DNA from: Streptomyces bicolor
GTDB lineage: Bacteria > Actinomycetota > Actinomycetes > Streptomycetales > Streptomycetaceae
Length of the DNA: 64,000 bases
Direction: 5' to 3'
Assembly (NCBI RefSeq): GCF_000719285.1
Contig: NZ_JOFS01000031.1
Coordinates: 42,429 to 106,428, forward strand
The number at the start of each line of letters is the position of its first letter. Positions within the stretch are counted from its first letter, which is position 1. Positions 1 to 8,169 of this stretch are shown piece after piece. The translations under genes were made by a program, and so were the position numbers. Under the pieces are notes generated by a model. It was not told where the DNA came from, did not search any database, and was given only the letters and a program-made list of their open reading frames with translations.

Positions 1-806
1 AGCAGATGGGCGAGCTTGGCGTCGGCGAACTCGACCTCACGCAGCGCCAGCCGGACCCCGTGCACGGCGTCGTCGGCGAGCCGCCGCGCCTCGGCGAGCG
101 AGGTCCCGGTCGCACTCAGCGGGTTCCACGCACCCGACTGGGCGTCGGCCGCCCGGTCCTCCACGGCGTCCAGGAGGTGCGCCAGCCGTCCGAAGAGGCG
201 CCCGGCCTCGGCGAGCGGCTCGGCGTTGTGCGGCCGTCCGGCCAAGATCGCGGTGTGGGCGAAGGCGGCGGCGGTCGCCGTCTCGGTCGGCTCGGTCACC
301 TCGAGGATCGACGTCCCGATCCCGGCCAGCACCTCGATGCCGACCTGCCGGTCCACGGCGTCGACGAGTACGGCGGTGTCGAACCCGACGGCCGAGCCGC
401 TGCGGGCACCCGCCGCACCCCAGCCCGCGGCCACCCGGCGCGCGGCGAGCGCCACGGGCTTGCGGGCCAGCAGCCCGTCGCCGTCGGCCACATGGTCACG
501 CACCTTGGCCGAGGCGAGTACCAGCGAGACGGCGGCGGCGAGCCGAGCGCCCTCGCCCTGGGCGACGGACGCGGTGCGCATCCCGCGCAACGGGCACGGT
601 CCCGCCGTACGCCGTAGTTCGCCGCCCTGCTCGGCCTGAGCCTCCGTCAGAACGGAGATGAGGAGCCCGTCGTAGTTCGTCACGATCCGCGCGAACTGAC
701 CGTGGTCCCCGCGCAAGGAGAGGCAAAGCCCGCACAAATGCGCCAACCATTGGTCGGCGAGCTTCTCTCCGAGCCGATGACGACAGGGCCGGACGATTCC
801 GAACAC
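1..806 (-). CDS. DUF5685 family protein, 3' end outside window
   Basis: At least 268 codons are visible and the reading frame is still open at base 1, so the C-terminus lies outside the window. The start is a GTG at 806 giving MFGIVRPCRHRLGEKL, the N-terminus I associate with DUF5685 proteins, with a GGGGGAA ribosome-binding site just upstream. Cysteines near the N-terminus (PCRHRLG and HLCGLCLSLRG, residues about 7-30) are conserved in the family and could bind metal. The rest is an Ala-rich helical protein. The function of the family is unknown; some annotations call it a regulatory protein, without evidence here. It is divergent from the SepF-like gene. Confidence 0.85.
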   Translation of the reverse strand, partial: MFGIVRPCRHRLGEKLADQWLAHLCGLCLSLRGDHGQFARIVTNYDGLLISVLTEAQAEQGGELRRTAGPCPLRGMRTASVAQGEGARLAAAVSLVLASAKVRDHVADGDGLLARKPVALAARRVAAGWGAAGARSGSAVGFDTAVLVDAVDRQVGIEVLAGIGTSILEVTEPTETATAAAFAHTAILAGRPHNAEPLAEAGRLFGRLAHLLDAVEDRAADAQSGAWNPLSATGTSLAEARRLADDAVHGVRLALREVEFADAKLAHL

Positions 807-1132
807 GACGTTCCCCCGAGGTTCTTACAACGTGGCCAAGACGCTGAGCTGCCGCATCGTACCGACCGGAGTACCGATCGCGACTCCCGGCTCGTTCACC
901 CGGACGCACCCCGCATCACCCATACGCCGCGAAGAATCATATTTCACTCCCAGTCAGCAGCCGTACGTGGCATGCCCCTTGGGGGACACGGGCTCTCGAC
1001 GGATTCGCTGTGCACCAGTACCGTCACAAACCCCCCGCGCGGCGTCTATCCACTTGGCACGACGTCCGCATCATGGATGACCATAGGGATGCGGAAGGAA
1101 AGAAAGAAAGAACGCTGTGAGAGGAGGCGTCC
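807..1132. other. intergenic region between divergent DUF5685 and sepF-like genes
   Basis: About 326 bases without a convincing gene. It must hold the promoters of both divergent genes. The last 50 bases before the sepF-like start are purine-rich and end in a clear GAGAGGAGG ribosome-binding site. I could not identify promoter hexamers with confidence. Confidence 0.5.
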
Positions 1133-1570
1133 ATGGGATCGGTACGCAAGGCGAGTGCCTGGCTGGGCCTCGTTGACGACAACGATGACGAGCGTTACTA
1201 CGACGACGACTACTCCGAAGGGACCGAGCCCGGGGACGCCTGGGTCACCGACCCGAGGGTCAAGGTGGCCTCGGACGTGGCCGAGGAGAAGGGCCGCCGT
1301 ATCGGCACGGTCACCCCGGACAGCTTCCGGGACGCCCGCGCCATCGGCGAGCTGTTCCGGGACGGGGTCCCGGTCATCATGAACCTCACGGCCATGGAGC
1401 CCGCCGACGCCAAGCGCGTCGTCGACTTCGCGGCGGGGCTCATCTTCGGTCTGCGCGGTTCGATCGACCGCGTGTCCAACCGTGTGTTCCTGCTGACCCC
1501 GGCCGACACGGAGATCATCAGCGGCGAGCGCGCGCCGCACCGCGAGGACGGCTTCTACAACCAGAGCTGA
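1133..1570 (+). CDS. SepF-like cell division protein
   Basis: 145 residues. An acidic N-terminal tail (residues 1-40, with [16 protein letters not shown]) precedes the SepF/DUF552 fold (about 45-135), with the family signatures [24 protein letters not shown] and a G-rich turn around [22 protein letters not shown]. SepF tethers FtsZ to the membrane and shapes the septum. Streptomyces carry several SepF-like paralogues; position next to DUF5685 and the acyl-CoA dehydrogenase suggests the paralogue that I recall as SflA in S. coelicolor rather than the ftsZ-linked SepF. The start is the ATG after GAGAGGAGG. It is monocistronic and ends at a strong hairpin. Confidence 0.9.
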   Translation: MGSVRKASAWLGLVDDNDDERYYDDDYSEGTEPGDAWVTDPRVKVASDVAEEKGRRIGTVTPDSFRDARAIGELFRDGVPVIMNLTAMEPADAKRVVDFAAGLIFGLRGSIDRVSNRVFLLTPADTEIISGERAPHREDGFYNQS

Positions 1571-1595
1571 GGCAGGGCCGCTCACCGGCCCTGCC
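1571..1595. terminator. bidirectional terminator hairpin
   Basis: GGCAGGGCCG and CGGCCCTGCC form a 10-bp stem around a 5-base loop. It begins right after the sepF-like stop and lies between two convergent genes, so it can serve both. There is no U-tract, as is common in high-GC actinobacteria. Confidence 0.75.
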
Positions 1596-1611
1596 CCCCG
1601 TCTGGTGGGGT

Positions 1612-2802
1612 TCAGCGGAAGGCGTCGAGTCCGGTGAGCGCCTTGCCCAGCACGAGCTGGTGCATCTCGACGGTGCCCTCGTAGGTGAGCACCGATTCGA
1701 GGTTGGTGGCGTGCCGCATCACGGGGTATTCGAGCGAGATCCCGTTGGCACCGAGAATCGTCCGCGCCGTACGGCAGATGTCGATGGCCTCACGGACGTT
1801 GTTGAGCTTGCCGAAGCTGACCTGCTCGGGACGCAGGCGGCCGGCGTCCATGCGCCGCCCCAGATGGTGGGCGAGCAGAATCCCCTTGTGCAGTTCGAGC
1901 GCCATGTCGGCGAGCTTGGCCTGGGTGAGCTGGAAGCCCCCGATCGGCCGGCCGAACTGCTCCCGCGTCTTCGCGTAGTCGACAGCGGCCTCGAAACAGG
2001 ACCGCGCCGCACCCATGGCACCCCACACGATCCCGTACCGGGCGTGCGAAAGACAGCTGAGCGGCCCCTTGAGCCCGACGACCTCCGGGAGCACGGCGTC
2101 AGCGGGCAGCCGTACGTCATCCAGGACCAGTTCACTCGTGACGGAGGCGCGCAGCGACAGCTTGTGCTTGATCTCGGGAGCGGAGAACCCGGCGCTGTCG
2201 GCAGGCACCACGAACCCCCGGATCCCCTCCTCCGTCTGCGCCCACACGACGGCGACCCCGGCCACGGAGCCGTTGGTGATCCACATCTTCCGCCCGCTGA
2301 GCACCCAGTCCGAGCCGTCCCGCTTGGCATACGTCCGCATGGAGCCCGGGTCCGACCCGTGATCGGGCTCGGTCAGGCCGAAGCACCCGATGACCTCACC
2401 GGCGGCCATACGGGGCAACCACTCCTGCTTCTGCTCCTCACTCCCGAACCGATGAATCGCGTACATGGCAAGGGAGCCCTGCACGGAGACAAGGGACCGA
2501 ATCCCGGAGTCGGCGGCCTCCAGCTCCAGACAGGCCAGCCCGTACTGCACGGCGGAGGCCCCGGCGCACCCGTACCCACTGAGCGACATCCCGAGGGCAC
2601 CGATCTCCCCGAGCTCCCGGGCAAGCTCACGAATCCCCGGCAGCTCGCCCTTCTCGTACCACTCGGCGACATACGGCACGACCCGATCCGCCGCCCACTC
2701 CCGCACGGTGCCCCTGATGTCCAGGTCCTCGGGCTCCAGGAGGTCGTCGATGCCGAGGGGGTCGGCGGGGTCGAACGGGGGCAGTTTCGAGGACGCGGAC
2801 AT
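1612..2802 (-). CDS. acyl-CoA dehydrogenase, glutaryl-CoA dehydrogenase type
   Basis: 396 residues, the usual length of an acyl-CoA dehydrogenase. It oxidises an acyl-CoA with FAD and passes electrons to ETF. Visible signatures are CFGLTEPDHGSDPGSM (substrate/flavin region, about 145-160), WITNGSVAGVAVVWA, and the C-terminal TYEGTVEMHQLVLGKALTG. The glutamate in YEGT (about residue 375) is the position of the catalytic base in glutaryl-CoA dehydrogenase, and the overall pattern matches that subgroup, which would place it in lysine/tryptophan breakdown. Substrate is inferred. The ATG follows GGAGGG. Upstream lie a perfect dyad and a triple repeat, suggesting dedicated repression. Product specificity could also be another short acyl-CoA. 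Confidence 0.85.
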   Translation of the reverse strand: MSASSKLPPFDPADPLGIDDLLEPEDLDIRGTVREWAADRVVPYVAEWYEKGELPGIRELARELGEIGALGMSLSGYGCAGASAVQYGLACLELEAADSGIRSLVSVQGSLAMYAIHRFGSEEQKQEWLPRMAAGEVIGCFGLTEPDHGSDPGSMRTYAKRDGSDWVLSGRKMWITNGSVAGVAVVWAQTEEGIRGFVVPADSAGFSAPEIKHKLSLRASVTSELVLDDVRLPADAVLPEVVGLKGPLSCLSHARYGIVWGAMGAARSCFEAAVDYAKTREQFGRPIGGFQLTQAKLADMALELHKGILLAHHLGRRMDAGRLRPEQVSFGKLNNVREAIDICRTARTILGANGISLEYPVMRHATNLESVLTYEGTVEMHQLVLGKALTGLDAFR

Positions 2803-2827
2803 GGGAGACCCTCCGGCAACGACTAAA

Positions 2828-2842
2828 ACTAGCGCCGCTAGT
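2828..2842. promoter_or_regulatory. perfect 15-bp dyad, probable operator
   Basis: ACTAGCGCCGCTAGT is a perfect inverted repeat (7+1+7) 25 bases upstream of the acyl-CoA dehydrogenase start. Its position near the expected promoter or 5' leader and its size suit a TetR- or GntR-type repressor site. No regulator gene is adjacent, so the binding protein is unknown. Confidence 0.55.
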
Positions 2843-2884
2843 CACGACTGTGCCGCCGACGCTACGACGCGGGGTCGCGAACGT

Positions 2885-2950
2885 CCAGTACCGGCTGTCA
2901 CGGACTTCCAGCACTGGCTGTCGCGGAGGGGCAGCACCGACTGTCAGGGA
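2885..2950. repeat. three imperfect 20-bp direct repeats, period 23 bp
   Basis: The units start at 2885, 2908 and 2931 and share the pattern CCAGYACYGGCTGTCRCGGA with one to a few changes each. They lie in the gap between the exporter and the acyl-CoA dehydrogenase. The first two units contain the half-dyad CCAG-NN-CNGG. No coding sequence with normal codon bias runs through them. Confidence 0.7.
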
Positions 2951-3083
2951 GAGGCAGCCCGGCGATCGCGGCCGAGCAAGGCGACCCACTCACCGCAAGC
3001 CGCCAACGGCGAGCACCCCCACAGGAGACGTCCACCCATCAACGAACTGGAAACGGGTGGTGCGTGGGCGGGAGAAGGCCTGG

Positions 3084-4685
3084 TCAAGCAGAGACGCGGG
3101 ACTCCGCGACTTCCCTGGGCTTGGGCAACTCCACAGCCTCCGCGGCCTCACACTGCATGACCCGCGGCAACCGCAACGCCATCACCGCCCCGAGCAGCAA
3201 CAACCCCGCACTCACCAGCAACGTCACATGCAGCCCGTGCACGAACGAGTCCCGAGCCGCATTCCGCAGGGCAACCCCCGCCGGCCCGCCCAGCTGCGCG
3301 GCAACCTCGTAAGCCTCACCCAACGAGTGCGAAGCCGCAGTGGACGCCGACGCCGGAACACCCGACACGGTCTCCAGCGCGGGCGCATACGCCGCGTTCA
3401 TCACGCTGCCCAGCAACGCGATCCCGATCCCGGCGCCCAGCTGGTACGACGTCTCCCCGACCGCCGCCGCCCCACCGGCCTGCTCCTGCGGAGCCTCGCT
3501 CAGCATCGACTCGTACGCCCCGAAGAGGGTCGTCTCCAGCCCGAACCCGAGCAGCACGAAACCGGACACCATCAGCGCGGAGTTGTCCGCCCGCCCCATC
3601 GCCGTGAGCAGCACGACCGCACCGGCCGTCAGGCAGAACCCGAAGCACACCATGCTGCGCGGCCCGAACCGCCGCAGCATCCGCGCCCCCGCCAGCCCCG
3701 CCGCCATCGCGGCGAAGGTCAGCGGCAGCAGCCGTAGCCCCGTCTCCAGCGGCGACAGCTCCAGCACCAACTGCAGATACTGCGCCGCGATCAGTTCGAG
3801 CCCCACCAGCGCGAGCATCGCCAGCACGATGCACCCGACGGACGTACTGAACGCCGGTCGCGCGAACATCTTGAGGTCCACCAGCGGATACGCCCGCCGC
3901 CGCTGCCGTCGCACGAAGAGCACCAGCATTGCCGCACCGATCACCAGCGGCGCCACCGTGAACACGCTGTCCACCGGCTCCCCGCCGCCGAGCCGCTTCA
4001 CGCCCAGCACCACACCGAACAGCCCGGCCGCCGCAAGGAGCGCGCCGATCACGTCCCAGGGGCCCTTGCCGTCGCCCTTGGACTCGGGCAGCAGAAGCCG
4101 TCCCACCGGAAGGCTCACCAGCATCAGCGGGATGTTGACGAGGAAGACCGAGCCCCACCAGAAGTGCTCCAGGAGGAAGCCGCCGAGCAGCGGCCCGACC
4201 GCGGCGCCCACGGCGGCCACGGCGCTCCAGATGCCGATCGCGAGGGCGCGCTCGCGCCGGTCGGGGAAGACCTGGCGCAGGATCGACAGCGTCGCGGGCA
4301 TGATCATCGCGCCGCCGACGCCGAGCAGGGCGCGGGCCAGGATCAGCACCTGCGGGTCGTGTGCGAGGGCCGCGAGGCCGGAGGCGATGCCGAAGAGGCC
4401 GTATCCGAGGAGCAGGACTCTTCTGCGGCCCACCCGGTCGCCGAGCGTGCCGAAGAGGATCAGCAGCGAGGCGCAGACCAGCGGGTAGATGTCGACGATC
4501 CAGAGCAGTTCTATCGCGCCGGGCCGGAGGTCCTCGGTGACGGCGGGCACCGCCACGTGCAGCACGGTCGCGTCGACGGCGACGAGGAGCAGGCTGACGC
4601 AGAGGACGACGAGGACGACCCAGCGGTTGGCACCGGCCCCGGCCGCCCGACGGCGCAGCGCAGCGGCCGTGGTCGTCCCGGACAT
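3084..4685 (-). CDS. MFS drug exporter, DHA2 (14-TMS) family
   Basis: 533 residues with about 14 hydrophobic segments. Typical motifs are seen: VAVDATVLHVAVPAV in TMS1 (motif D1-like), LFGTLGDRVGRRRVLLLG between TMS2 and TMS3 (motif A), LGVGGAMIMPATLSI, and IGIWSAVAAVGAAVGPLLGGFLLE in TMS5 (motif C, the antiporter signature). DHA2 members such as QacA, SmvA and EmrB export cationic drugs or metabolites with proton exchange; the substrate cannot be told from sequence. The chosen ATG at 4685 is preceded by GGGAGG at a good distance; a longer frame to 4784 lacks support. Divergent from the PIG-V-like gene. No regulator is adjacent. Confidence 0.88.
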   Translation of the reverse strand: MSGTTTAAALRRRAAGAGANRWVVLVVLCVSLLLVAVDATVLHVAVPAVTEDLRPGAIELLWIVDIYPLVCASLLILFGTLGDRVGRRRVLLLGYGLFGIASGLAALAHDPQVLILARALLGVGGAMIMPATLSILRQVFPDRRERALAIGIWSAVAAVGAAVGPLLGGFLLEHFWWGSVFLVNIPLMLVSLPVGRLLLPESKGDGKGPWDVIGALLAAAGLFGVVLGVKRLGGGEPVDSVFTVAPLVIGAAMLVLFVRRQRRRAYPLVDLKMFARPAFSTSVGCIVLAMLALVGLELIAAQYLQLVLELSPLETGLRLLPLTFAAMAAGLAGARMLRRFGPRSMVCFGFCLTAGAVVLLTAMGRADNSALMVSGFVLLGFGLETTLFGAYESMLSEAPQEQAGGAAAVGETSYQLGAGIGIALLGSVMNAAYAPALETVSGVPASASTAASHSLGEAYEVAAQLGGPAGVALRNAARDSFVHGLHVTLLVSAGLLLLGAVMALRLPRVMQCEAAEAVELPKPREVAESRVSA

Positions 4686-4945
4686 GTACGTACCTCCCAG
4701 TGTTTCCTCTCCCTCGGCGGGCTCACGGGGTGGGGACTCCCCGTGACTCGGCCGGAGAGGAGCGGTGGTCTCCGGCCCGCGCAACGAAGGGCGAGTGACT
4801 CGTCAGGTTACGCGAGTTCCGGTCGGCGCCCAGTGGCGGACCTCTCAGACCACGCACAGAACGCGTGTGGCGTACGCCACTCCCCTCCTGTATGACCACG
4901 TCCCGGCGGTCGGTGCGGTTCGGCCCCCCGTCGATAATCGAGCCC

Positions 4946-6136
4946 GTGACCGATCTTGACACGCGCATGGCACCGGCCCGTTCGTCGCCCCTGCGCCGCG
5001 CTGCCCCGGCCCTCCTCGGCTACGCGGCCGTGCGCGCCCTGGGCCTGCTCACCCTGGCCCTGTGGAGCGCGGCGCGCGACAAGAGCGCGTACACCTTGCT
5101 GACGGCCCGCTGGGACGCGCTGTGGTACACGAGGGTCGCGGAGCTGGGCTACGGCTACGAGGTACGCCTGCCGAACGGCGACGTGCACTCGAACCTGGCC
5201 TTCTTCCCCCTCCTGCCCTGGCTGGAGCGGCTCGGCGCGACACTGACCCCGCTGTCGTACGCCGACGCGGGCTTCGCGGTGAGCCTGCTCGCCTCGTTGG
5301 CGGCGGCCTGGGGGATCTTCGCGGTCGCCGATCACCTGTACGGCGGTCGGGCGGGGGTGTGCGCCGTACTGCTGTGGGCGGTGCTCCCGGTCGGGATCGT
5401 GCAGTCGATGGCGTACAGCGAGTCGCTCTTCACCGCGCTCGCCGCCTGGTCGCTGTACGCCGTCCTGACCGGCCGCTGGCCGACGGCGGGCACCCTGGCC
5501 CTGCTGGCGGGCCTGACCCGCCCGGTGGGGATCGCCGTCGTCGCGGCGGTGTGGGCGGCGGGCCTCGCCTCTTTCGCGCGAGACCGAAGTGACTCTTCCG
5601 TGCGAGACCGAAGCAACCCGGGGCCGCACGGCACACGGCGCGCGACACGCGCCCTCGGCATGCTTCTCGCCCCCCTCGGCACCACCGGCTACGTCCTCTG
5701 GGTCGGCCACCGCACCGGAAAGGGCCCCCTCGGGTATCTCGACGTCCAGGCCGGCTGGCGCAACGGCTTCGACGGCGGCTACGCCTTCGCCCGGTTCGTC
5801 GCCGACAAGTTCACGTCGTTTCCGTCCGCCCTGGCGGGGGTCGGTCTGATCGTCGGGGTCGGGCTGGTGGTGTGGCTGTACGTCGTCTGTGTACGGCAGC
5901 GCCAGCCCCTCCCGCTCCTGGTGTACGGGGGTGTCGTCACCGCGCTCGCCCTGTGCGCGTCGAGCTACTTCGGCTCGAAACCGCGCCTGCTGCTGCCCGC
6001 CTTCCCTCTACTGCTGCCCCTCGCGCTGTCCCTGGCCCGGCTGCGTACGCCCAGGTCGGCGGCGGTGCTGGCCGGGGTCGCGACGGCCTCGGCGGTGTAC
6101 GGGGCGTTCTGGCTGAACGGCTCCGGTCCGCCGTGA
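4946..6136 (+). CDS. PIG-V-like integral membrane glycosyltransferase
   Basis: 396 residues with many hydrophobic segments. After the first membrane helix comes TARWDALWYTRVAELGYGYE (about 54-73), the WD-containing lumenal/extracytoplasmic loop typical of PIG-V and related GT-C mannosyltransferases, followed by SNLAFFPLLPWLERL. Such bacterial proteins probably use polyprenyl-phosphate mannose to decorate exported proteins or lipids; this is inference. The GTG at 4946 is chosen because upstream codons are not protein-like; an ATG at 4967 is possible. Both lack a strong ribosome-binding site. Residues about 213-235 hold a charged insertion with two similar RDRS-type stretches. Confidence 0.72.
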   Translation: MTDLDTRMAPARSSPLRRAAPALLGYAAVRALGLLTLALWSAARDKSAYTLLTARWDALWYTRVAELGYGYEVRLPNGDVHSNLAFFPLLPWLERLGATLTPLSYADAGFAVSLLASLAAAWGIFAVADHLYGGRAGVCAVLLWAVLPVGIVQSMAYSESLFTALAAWSLYAVLTGRWPTAGTLALLAGLTRPVGIAVVAAVWAAGLASFARDRSDSSVRDRSNPGPHGTRRATRALGMLLAPLGTTGYVLWVGHRTGKGPLGYLDVQAGWRNGFDGGYAFARFVADKFTSFPSALAGVGLIVGVGLVVWLYVVCVRQRQPLPLLVYGGVVTALALCASSYFGSKPRLLLPAFPLLLPLALSLARLRTPRSAAVLAGVATASAVYGAFWLNGSGPP

Positions 6137-6374
6137 CCGGCTCCCGGCCGTCGATGAGCGCCCGGCGAATTGCAACCCAGCATTCGGTGAACGAATTCAT
6201 AAGCGGAGAAAAACCGCCCATCTGAATGATCGAAGAAAATGAAGGGTTCACCGTCCGAGGATTGTGGATTCCGAGAAAACAAACCTCTCTCTGAGAGGAA
6301 TCCCACATCACATCGTCATCACAAACCGGCGGTATCGCACGGGAACAGAGCTCACTCGCTGTAACGTCGATTGG
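6137..6374 (+). promoter_or_regulatory. AT-richer leader with competing hairpins upstream of PAP2 gene
   Basis: The GC content drops sharply compared with both neighbours. CCTCTC-TCT-GAGAGG (6284-6298) makes a small hairpin, and GTGGATTCC (6264-6272) can pair with GGAATCCCAC (6297-6306, one bulge) to make a longer one that encloses it; the two compete for the GG at 6297-6298. An open frame through this segment starts with GTG at 6264 but its codons are not Streptomyces-like, so I treat it as promoter and leader. Confidence 0.45.
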
Positions 6375-7400
6375 GTGCGTACCGAACGAACCCTCACCCG
6401 TCTGGACCGGGTGTTCGCCAGGCTGGACCGGGAACCGGAACGTCCGGCACACATCGATGTGCCGAGGATGAGCCGGCACCGGATCGTGCTGTTCGCCTCC
6501 ACCCTGGCCTTCTATGTGGCGATCGTCTGGGCCGTCGTCATCACGTCGTGGCTGGTCCGGCTGGACTGGCAGGTCATGTTCTTCCGGCCGTACCAGCAGT
6601 GGGCGGAGATCCACGCGTTCGTCGACTACTACGTGGTGCTCGGCCAGCGCGGCCCGACCGCCGTGATGGTCGCGGCCTGGCTGGGCTGGCGCTCGTGGCG
6701 GCAGCACACGCTGCGGCCGCTGCTGGCGCTCGGTGTCTCACTGCTCCTGCTGAACATCACCGTCGGCGCCGCCAAGCTCGGCATGGGGCGCCTCGGCCCC
6801 CACTACGCCACCTCCATCGGCTCGAACGAGATGTGGCTGGGCGGCGATATATTTCCCAGCGGCCACACCGCCAACGCCGTGGTGACCTGGGGAATCCTGG
6901 CCTATCTGGCCTCGACCCCGAGAGCGCGCCGCTGGCTGTCGGCCCTGTCGGCGGTGACCTCGCTGGGCGTCGGCCTCGCCACGGTCTACCTCGGTACGCA
7001 CTGGCTGAGCGATGTGCTGCTCGGCTGGGCCGCGGGCCTGCTGATCCTGCTGGCGCTGCCGTGGTTCGAGCCGCTGATCGCGCGCTCGGAGACCTGGATC
7101 CTGGACCTGCGCGACCGCTGGCGCGCACGTCAGACCGCCCCGGCGCAGCTGCCGCCCGTTCCGGTCGAGGTGCCGGTGCGGCTCAAGCCGTGCCCGGTCG
7201 CGGCCGAGGACGAGGCCGCGGCCCACGAGGCGGCCTCCGTGGCCCACTCACCACGCGCCACGATCCACCTGGCGCCGGTCCCGCACACGACCCGCTCGGA
7301 GCGCACACCGGTCACTCCGGTCGGCAGCCGCCGCCCGCCCCACCCGGACCGCCTGGCACGCGGCGCGGCCCCGACGGCCCGGCCGCTGACGGGCGGCTGA
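6375..7400 (+). CDS. PAP2-superfamily membrane phosphatase
   Basis: 341 residues from the GTG at 6375. The three PAP2 motifs are visible: KLGMGRLGP, then PSGHT, then YLGTHWLSDVLLG; the histidines in motifs 2 and 3 are the catalytic pair of the family. Five to six membrane segments surround them. Family members dephosphorylate lipid phosphates such as undecaprenyl pyrophosphate or phosphatidate at the outer membrane face; the substrate here is unknown. The C-terminal 85 residues are Pro/Ala/Arg-rich, low complexity and cytoplasmic. The start is uncertain because no clear ribosome-binding site is present, and the frame stays open up to 6264. It ends at a strong terminator. Confidence 0.82.
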   Translation: MRTERTLTRLDRVFARLDREPERPAHIDVPRMSRHRIVLFASTLAFYVAIVWAVVITSWLVRLDWQVMFFRPYQQWAEIHAFVDYYVVLGQRGPTAVMVAAWLGWRSWRQHTLRPLLALGVSLLLLNITVGAAKLGMGRLGPHYATSIGSNEMWLGGDIFPSGHTANAVVTWGILAYLASTPRARRWLSALSAVTSLGVGLATVYLGTHWLSDVLLGWAAGLLILLALPWFEPLIARSETWILDLRDRWRARQTAPAQLPPVPVEVPVRLKPCPVAAEDEAAAHEAASVAHSPRATIHLAPVPHTTRSERTPVTPVGSRRPPHPDRLARGAAPTARPLTGG

Positions 7401-7452
7401 CCACAGGACCGCAGGACAGCGGGGGTCGGTACGCACGACCGCCCCGCACGAC

Positions 7453-7488
7453 GACGGCCCCGGCTCCTCTCCAGGAGCCGGGGCCGTC
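7453..7488. terminator. bidirectional terminator hairpin
   Basis: A 16-bp perfect stem (7453-7468 with 7473-7488; core CGGCCCCGGCTCCT) around the loop CTCC, between two convergent genes. One of the strongest hairpins in the window. Confidence 0.85.
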
Positions 7489-7507
7489 GCCCGTGACCAG
7501 GCCTGCG

Positions 7508-7723
7508 TCAGCCCTTCCAGGCCCGCGCCACCTGGCCATCCTTGACCTCGAAGTTCAGCCGTCCCGAGCGGTACTCCATGGTGATGATCGCCCCCGGCGG
7601 CAGCGCACGGACCGTCGACCACCCTCGGTCGCGGGCGAGCCGCTCGGCCCGGTCGGCGGCGAGTCCAACATAGGTGTCCGGGTTGTCCTGGGGTTCGTCA
7701 AAGGGTTTCGGAATGGGTGCCAT
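7508..7723 (-). CDS. I78-family peptidase inhibitor-like small protein
   Basis: 71 residues. The C-terminal part GWSTVRALPPGAIITMEYRSGRLNFEVKDGQV matches the I78 inhibitor pattern (R-x-PG-x-x-T-x-[DE]-[YF]-R-x-x-RLN-x-x). Family members are potato-inhibitor-like folds that block serine peptidases. No signal peptide is visible, so a cytoplasmic role or a non-inhibitory role is possible. ATG start with a weak ribosome-binding site. Confidence 0.78.
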   Translation of the reverse strand: MAPIPKPFDEPQDNPDTYVGLAADRAERLARDRGWSTVRALPPGAIITMEYRSGRLNFEVKDGQVARAWKG

Positions 7724-8169
7724 GGCGCCACGCTAGGCCCTGTCGGAAGGATCGGGCCAGAGCGGACCGTGAACCTTTGTAGCGGCCATCCGGGTCACAC
7801 GTGCCTCTTGGGTCACGCTTTTGTCACAGGATCACGACATGCGTTTCGGCCACACTTCGTCACACGGACGAGCGGTTCCATAGGCCTTCCGCAGGCATTC
7901 GATCGTAATTTCCGCGTGTCGCGCCGACCCTGCCAATAGCCCGGCGGAAAAGTTCCGGGAGAACTGCCCCCGAACTCGTTTTCCCCGCCATTCCGCGCCG
8001 GCCGCGGGAGCCGGTTCCACACATAAAGCACATGGTTCCGGCACAGAACCCCCGTACGCCCCCTGTCGGAGCGCTGTCGACGCGAGCATCATGGCGTGAG
8101 CTCGCGTCGGCGCGTGCGGCGCGGGATCCAGCGGGCCCGGGGCGCGACGAGCGAAGGGGCGAGCGAGCG
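7724..8169. promoter_or_regulatory. divergent promoter region upstream of ctaD, with GTCAC cluster
   Basis: 446 bases between the I78 gene and ctaD. Between 7792 and 7864 the motif GTCAC occurs in four similar contexts (GGGTCACAC, GGGTCACGC, TGTCACAGG, CGTCACACGG). The rest is moderately AT-rich near 7880-7980. No gene is supported; the frame open upstream of ctaD from 8032 has poor coding character. Confidence 0.45.

Noticed and set aside
16..639. Long plus-strand open frame at the window start
   Set aside because: It is antisense to the DUF5685 gene; its Ala/Ser/Arg-rich product is typical of shadow frames in high-GC DNA.
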